A stretch of DNA of 64,000 nucleotides, taken from the NCBI RefSeq assembly GCF_006385685.1, contig NZ_VFRP01000006.1, positions 124,001 to 188,000 of the forward strand. The letters are read 5' to 3'. The notes under the pieces are model-generated. The model made no database searches. It was not told the DNA's origin and worked only from the letters and a program-made list of their open reading frames with translations. This document shows positions 61,013 through 64,000 of this stretch, piece by piece. The DNA is from Amaricoccus solimangrovi (GTDB lineage: Bacteria > Pseudomonadota > Alphaproteobacteria > Rhodobacterales > Rhodobacteraceae). The first letter of the stretch is position 1, and every line of letters begins with the position of its first letter. The translations under genes were made by a program, and so were the position numbers.

Positions 61013-61564
61013 ATGACAGACATGAAACAGCGAATCGCGACCGAGCTGGAACGCAGCTTTTCCGAGCAGGGCTTCGCCGAGCAGGGCGTCGAGGCGCTGC
61101 GGGCCGAGGCGGATGTGTCGCTCCGCACGCTCTACAGGCATTTCCCGAGCCGGGAGGCGATGATCGTCGGCGCGCTGGAGCACCGGGACGCGACCTATTT
61201 CGCCTGGCTCGAGGGCGGGCCGGAGGAGGGGGTCGGGCATGTGCTGCACCCGCTGGTCCGGCTCCGCGACTGGCTCTGCGAGGTCGCGAACACCGGCTGC
61301 CTCTTCCTGAACGCGCTCGCGGAATATCCCGACAGCGCGGCCATCGGCGCGGTGGTCCGGGATCACAAGGCGCGGCTGGCGGAGGAATTCACGCGGCGGC
61401 TCGCCCGCGTCGCCCCGGGGCGGGACACCGGAGATCTGGCCGAGACGCTGTTCCTGCTGCACGAAGGCATGACCCAGGCCGCGCGCTTCCAGGGACGCGA
61501 GAAGGCCTGCGAGGCCGCGTTGCGCGCCGCCCGCGCCGCGCTCGCCGCCGAGGATATCCGCTAG
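61013..61564 (+). CDS. TetR-family transcriptional regulator
   Basis: A 183-residue protein from ATG 61013 (GTG 61007 and ATG 61022 are in frame; none has a ribosome-binding site). The helix-turn-helix is FSEQGFAEQGVEALRAEADVSLRTLYRHFPSREAMIVGALEHRD (about residues 13-57), and the rest is the all-helical ligand domain. It is co-transcribed with the HpbD-like epimerase 25 bp downstream and two SDR genes. The paired palindromes at its promoter make autoregulation very likely, with the substrate or product of the epimerase as a plausible inducer. Confidence 0.87.
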   Translation: MTDMKQRIATELERSFSEQGFAEQGVEALRAEADVSLRTLYRHFPSREAMIVGALEHRDATYFAWLEGGPEEGVGHVLHPLVRLRDWLCEVANTGCLFLNALAEYPDSAAIGAVVRDHKARLAEEFTRRLARVAPGRDTGDLAETLFLLHEGMTQAARFQGREKACEAALRAARAALAAEDIR

Positions 61565-61589
61565 GCTTTCACCAGAATCGGAGAAGTGA

Positions 61590-62693
61590 ATGCGAATCCG
61601 GAAAATCCGCGTCTACGCGCATGACCTGCCGGTCAAAAATCCGCCCTTCGTCATGGCGAGCGGAACCGTCCGGTCGCTCGACACCACCCTCGTCCGGATC
61701 ACCGCCGAGGACGGGACCGAGGGCTGGGGCGAGACCTGTCCGGTCGGCGCGACCTATGCCGAGGCGCATGGCCCTGGCGCGCGCGCCGCGTTGATCGCGA
61801 TGGCGCCGGGCCTGATCGGCGCGGAACTCTGGCCCGTGGCGCTGCGCCGGACGATGGACGGGCTGCTCAACGGCCACGACTACGCCAAGGCCGCCATCGA
61901 CATCGCCGCGCATGACCTGATCGGCAAGCGGCTCGGGGTGCGCGTCGCGGAGCTTCTCGGCGGCGGCGCGGCCGGGCGGGTGCCGAGCTACTACTCGATC
62001 GGCGTGGGCGATCCCGACGAGACCGCGCGGATCGCGCGCGAAAGCCTGGCCCAGGGCTATCCGCGGCTTCAGGTCAAGCTCGGCGGGCGGCACGTCGAGA
62101 CCGACCTCGAGGCGCTCCGCAAGGTCTGGGAAGCGATCGGCGGATCAGGCATCCGCCTCGCCGCCGATGGCAACCGCGGATGGACCACGCGCGACGCGAT
62201 CCGCCTCAGCCGCGAATGCGCCGATATTCCCTTCGTGCTGGAGCAGCCCTGCGACAGCCTCGAGGAACTGGAGCGGATCCGTCCCATGGTCTCGCACCCG
62301 ATCTACATGGATGAGAGCGGGACCAGCCTGAACACCGTGATCACCGCCGCCGGGCGGGGGCTGGTCGACGGGTTCGGCATGAAGGTGACGCGCATCGGCG
62401 GGCTCGCGCCGATGCGGGCCTTCCGCGACATCTGCGCCGCGCGCAACCTGCCCCATACCAGCGACGACGCCTGGGGCGGCGACGTGATCGCGGCGGCCTG
62501 CGTCCACGTCGGCGCCACGGTCCGGCCCGACCTCAACGAAGGCGCCTGGATCGCGGCGCCCTACATCGACGGCCATTACGACGAGACGGCCGGCCTCCGG
62601 ATCGAGAGCGGGCATATCGCCCTGCCGTCCGGGCCCGGCCTGGGCGTGACGCCCGACGCGGACATCTTCGGCGAACCCATCGCCGCTTTCTGA
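61590..62693 (+). CDS. hpbD: 4-hydroxyproline-betaine 2-epimerase-like enolase-superfamily enzyme
   Basis: A 367-residue MLE-subgroup enolase-superfamily protein. The N-terminus [16 protein letters not shown] and the whole length follow the hydroxyproline-betaine epimerase known from Pelagibaca. Residues that I recall for that enzyme fall at the same numbers: Tyr56 (GATYAEAH), catalytic Lys163 (LQVKLGGR) and Lys265 ([11 protein letters not shown]), Asp292-Asp293 (SDDAWGG) and Trp320 (NEGAW). Metal ligands are Asp193, Glu218 and Asp241. It would epimerise C2 of 4-hydroxyproline betaine or proline betaine. GGAGAAG precedes ATG 61590. Neighbouring SDR genes are not part of the pathway I know, so the substrate could differ. 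Confidence 0.8.
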   Translation: MRIRKIRVYAHDLPVKNPPFVMASGTVRSLDTTLVRITAEDGTEGWGETCPVGATYAEAHGPGARAALIAMAPGLIGAELWPVALRRTMDGLLNGHDYAKAAIDIAAHDLIGKRLGVRVAELLGGGAAGRVPSYYSIGVGDPDETARIARESLAQGYPRLQVKLGGRHVETDLEALRKVWEAIGGSGIRLAADGNRGWTTRDAIRLSRECADIPFVLEQPCDSLEELERIRPMVSHPIYMDESGTSLNTVITAAGRGLVDGFGMKVTRIGGLAPMRAFRDICAARNLPHTSDDAWGGDVIAAACVHVGATVRPDLNEGAWIAAPYIDGHYDETAGLRIESGHIALPSGPGLGVTPDADIFGEPIAAF

Positions 62694-62709
62694 ACCCCGG
62701 GAGAGAACA

Positions 62710-63444
62710 ATGCGATTTTCAGGACGTTCCGCGCTCGTGACGGGCGCGGCCGGCGGCATCGGCGCGGCGATCGCGCGCCAGCTTCGCGCCGAGGGGGCGC
62801 GGGTGGCGGTGGCCGACCGCGACACCGGCGGGATCGAGGCCGAGGCGCATCTGCCCGGCGACCTGCTGGACCCGGCCTATGCCGACGGGCTGGCGGGCGC
62901 CGCGCGCGCCGCGCTCGACGGGCTCGACATCGTGATCAACAACGCGGGCGTCATCACCCGCGGGCCGGTGACCGAGACGACGGATGCCGACTGGTCGCTG
63001 TCGCTCGGCGTCAATGTCGAGGCGCCGTTCCGGATCTGCCGCGCCGCGATCCCGCTGATGGCCGCCACGGGTGGCGGGGCCATCGTCAACGTTTCCTCCT
63101 GCTGGGGCGGCAAGGCGCCGGGGCCGAACCACGCGGTCTACTGCATGACCAAGGCCGCGATCGCCTCGCTCACCCAGTGCATGGCGATGGACCACGCGCA
63201 CCAGGGGATCCGCGTCAACGCGGTCTGCCCGAACGAGGTGAACACGCCGATGCTCCGGACCGGCTTCGCGCGCCGGGGCTTCGATCCGGATACCGCGGTG
63301 GCCGAACTCGGCCGCACCGTACCACTCGGACGGATCGCGGAGCCGGAGGACATCAGCGACGTCGCGCTCTTCCTCGCCTCCGACGCCGCGCGCTACGTCT
63401 GCGGCGCGCTCGTCGAGATCAACGGCGGAAAGGCCGTCGCATGA
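62710..63444 (+). CDS. short-chain dehydrogenase/reductase (SDR), first copy
   Basis: A 244-residue classical SDR: cofactor motif ALVTGAAGGIGAAIARQLRAEGARVAVADRD (Asp after beta2 favours NAD), structural NNAG (DIVINNAGVITRG), catalytic Ser in VNVSSCWGGKAPGPNHAVYCMTKAA with Tyr and Lys in YxxxK, and the C-terminal FLASDAARYVCGALVEINGGKAVA. A GGGAGAG ribosome-binding site precedes ATG 62710. It overlaps the next SDR gene by 4 bp. The substrate is unknown; oxidation of a hydroxyl group in the same substrate family as the epimerase is plausible. Confidence 0.87.
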   Translation: MRFSGRSALVTGAAGGIGAAIARQLRAEGARVAVADRDTGGIEAEAHLPGDLLDPAYADGLAGAARAALDGLDIVINNAGVITRGPVTETTDADWSLSLGVNVEAPFRICRAAIPLMAATGGGAIVNVSSCWGGKAPGPNHAVYCMTKAAIASLTQCMAMDHAHQGIRVNAVCPNEVNTPMLRTGFARRGFDPDTAVAELGRTVPLGRIAEPEDISDVALFLASDAARYVCGALVEINGGKAVA

Positions 63445-64000
63445 CCCGGTTCGAAGGCAAGGTCGCGCTTGTCACGGGCGGCCGGTCCGGCATCGGCCAG
63501 GCCATCGCCCGCCGGCTCCGCGACGAGGGCGCGCGGGTCCTGACCGCGCAGCGCGGCGCGGATCCGGAGTTCGACGGGATCGCGGCGGATTTCCTCGATC
63601 CCGAGAGCCCGGGCCGCGTCGTCGCGGACCTGATCGCGCGGGCCGGACGGCTCGACGTGCTGGTGAACAACGCCGGCATGATGCGGGAGGCGGCGGTCGA
63701 GGCCATGTCGCCCGAGGACTGGGCTCGCAGCCTGACGGTCAACCTGACCGCGCCCTTCCTGATGATCCGGGCGGCGCTGCCCCATCTGCGGGCGAGCCGG
63801 GGCGCCATCGTCAACATCGGCTCCATCGAGGGGCTCGGCGCCAATCCGCGCCACGCCGCCTATTGCGCGAGCAAGGCGGGGCTGCACGGGCTGACGCGCG
63901 CGGTGGCGGTCGATCACGGGCACGAGGGCATCCGCTGCAACGCGGTCGCGCCCGGCTGGATCGACACCGAACTCAACGAGGCCTTCGTCGAGGGCATGCC
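63441..64000 (+). CDS. short-chain dehydrogenase/reductase (SDR), second copy, truncated by window end
   Basis: The frame starts at ATG 63441 (ATGA overlap with the first SDR gene) and stays open to base 64000, giving about 186 residues. It shows KVALVTGGRSGIGQAIARRLRDEGARV, DVLVNNAGMMREA, VNIGSIEGLGANPRHAAYCASKAGLHGLTRAVAVDH with the catalytic Ser, Tyr and Lys, and VAPGWIDTELNEAF. It is a paralogue-like partner of the first SDR, so the operon probably encodes two dehydrogenation steps. The 3' end lies outside the window. Confidence 0.85.
   Translation, partial: MTRFEGKVALVTGGRSGIGQAIARRLRDEGARVLTAQRGADPEFDGIAADFLDPESPGRVVADLIARAGRLDVLVNNAGMMREAAVEAMSPEDWARSLTVNLTAPFLMIRAALPHLRASRGAIVNIGSIEGLGANPRHAAYCASKAGLHGLTRAVAVDHGHEGIRCNAVAPGWIDTELNEAFVEGM

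Overview
The window comes from a very GC-rich chromosome with strong codon-position bias, many GTG/TTG starts and tightly overlapping operons. Gene content points to a marine alphaproteobacterium of the Roseobacter/Rhodobacteraceae type: trimethylamine monooxygenase, TMAO demethylase, dimethylamine monooxygenase, the N-methylglutamate pathway, a DddQ-type DMSP lyase and betaine catabolism genes sit together. No rRNA, tRNA, CRISPR array, insertion sequence or phage gene was recognised. Only one stretch longer than 300 bp (38716-39090) lacks a gene.

Layout. 1-3.3 kb: end of a DUF3141 (PHA-synthase-like) gene, a phosphate acetyl/butyryltransferase, and two small convergent membrane-protein genes. 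3.3-5.6 kb: an APC permease operon with three small membrane proteins. 5.8-18.9 kb: methylamine module with a GlxA/AraC regulator, N-methylglutamate dehydrogenase (mgdABCD, sarcosine-oxidase-like), an XRE-cupin regulator, N-methylglutamate synthase (mgsABC), gmaS, folD and purU. 19-30.7 kb: TMA/TMAO/DMA module with a GntR regulator, a signal-less binding protein divergent from tmm, then tmm, tdm, dmmDABC and a second APC permease. Together these modules would take TMA through TMAO, DMA, methylamine, gamma-glutamylmethylamide and N-methylglutamate to methylene-THF and formate.

30.7-37.6 kb: a ParDE toxin-antitoxin pair, a frameshifted disulfide-reductase flavoprotein with a DUF4126 gene, a MarR-MFS-HlyD efflux operon, and an orphan FliM-like gene. 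37.8-44.1 kb: RpiR regulator, sugar/polyol ABC transporter (one ATPase domain), Gfo/Idh/MocA dehydrogenase and TIM-barrel isomerase. 44.1-47.6 kb: L,D-transpeptidase and DsbA-like protein divergent from an OmpR/HisKA two-component system.

47.8-57.5 kb: a ten-gene co-directional run with GntR, DapA-family lyase, aldehyde dehydrogenase, FAD amine/imino-acid oxidase, betaine-type ABC transporter, ProC-like protein and DddQ-like DMSP lyase. 57.5-60.9 kb: convergent Rieske monooxygenase (GbcA/Stc2-like), its reductase, and a LysR regulator. 60.9-64 kb: TetR regulator with two palindromic operators, a 4-hydroxyproline-betaine 2-epimerase (HpbD)-like enolase-superfamily gene and two SDR dehydrogenases, the last cut by the window end. 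The right half looks like uptake and breakdown of betaines (glycine betaine, proline or hydroxyproline betaine, DMSP). It complements the methylamine chemistry on the left, because both yield C1 units and nitrogen.

The best candidates for something not well described are: the APC permease with three small membrane partners; a shared 20-bp element (5707, 11946, 12642, 21051) at four methylamine/TMA promoters; the signal-less binding protein facing tmm; and the DapA-ALDH-oxidase-transporter-ProC-DddQ operon. Calls rest on recognising protein families and motifs by eye; no database search was run.
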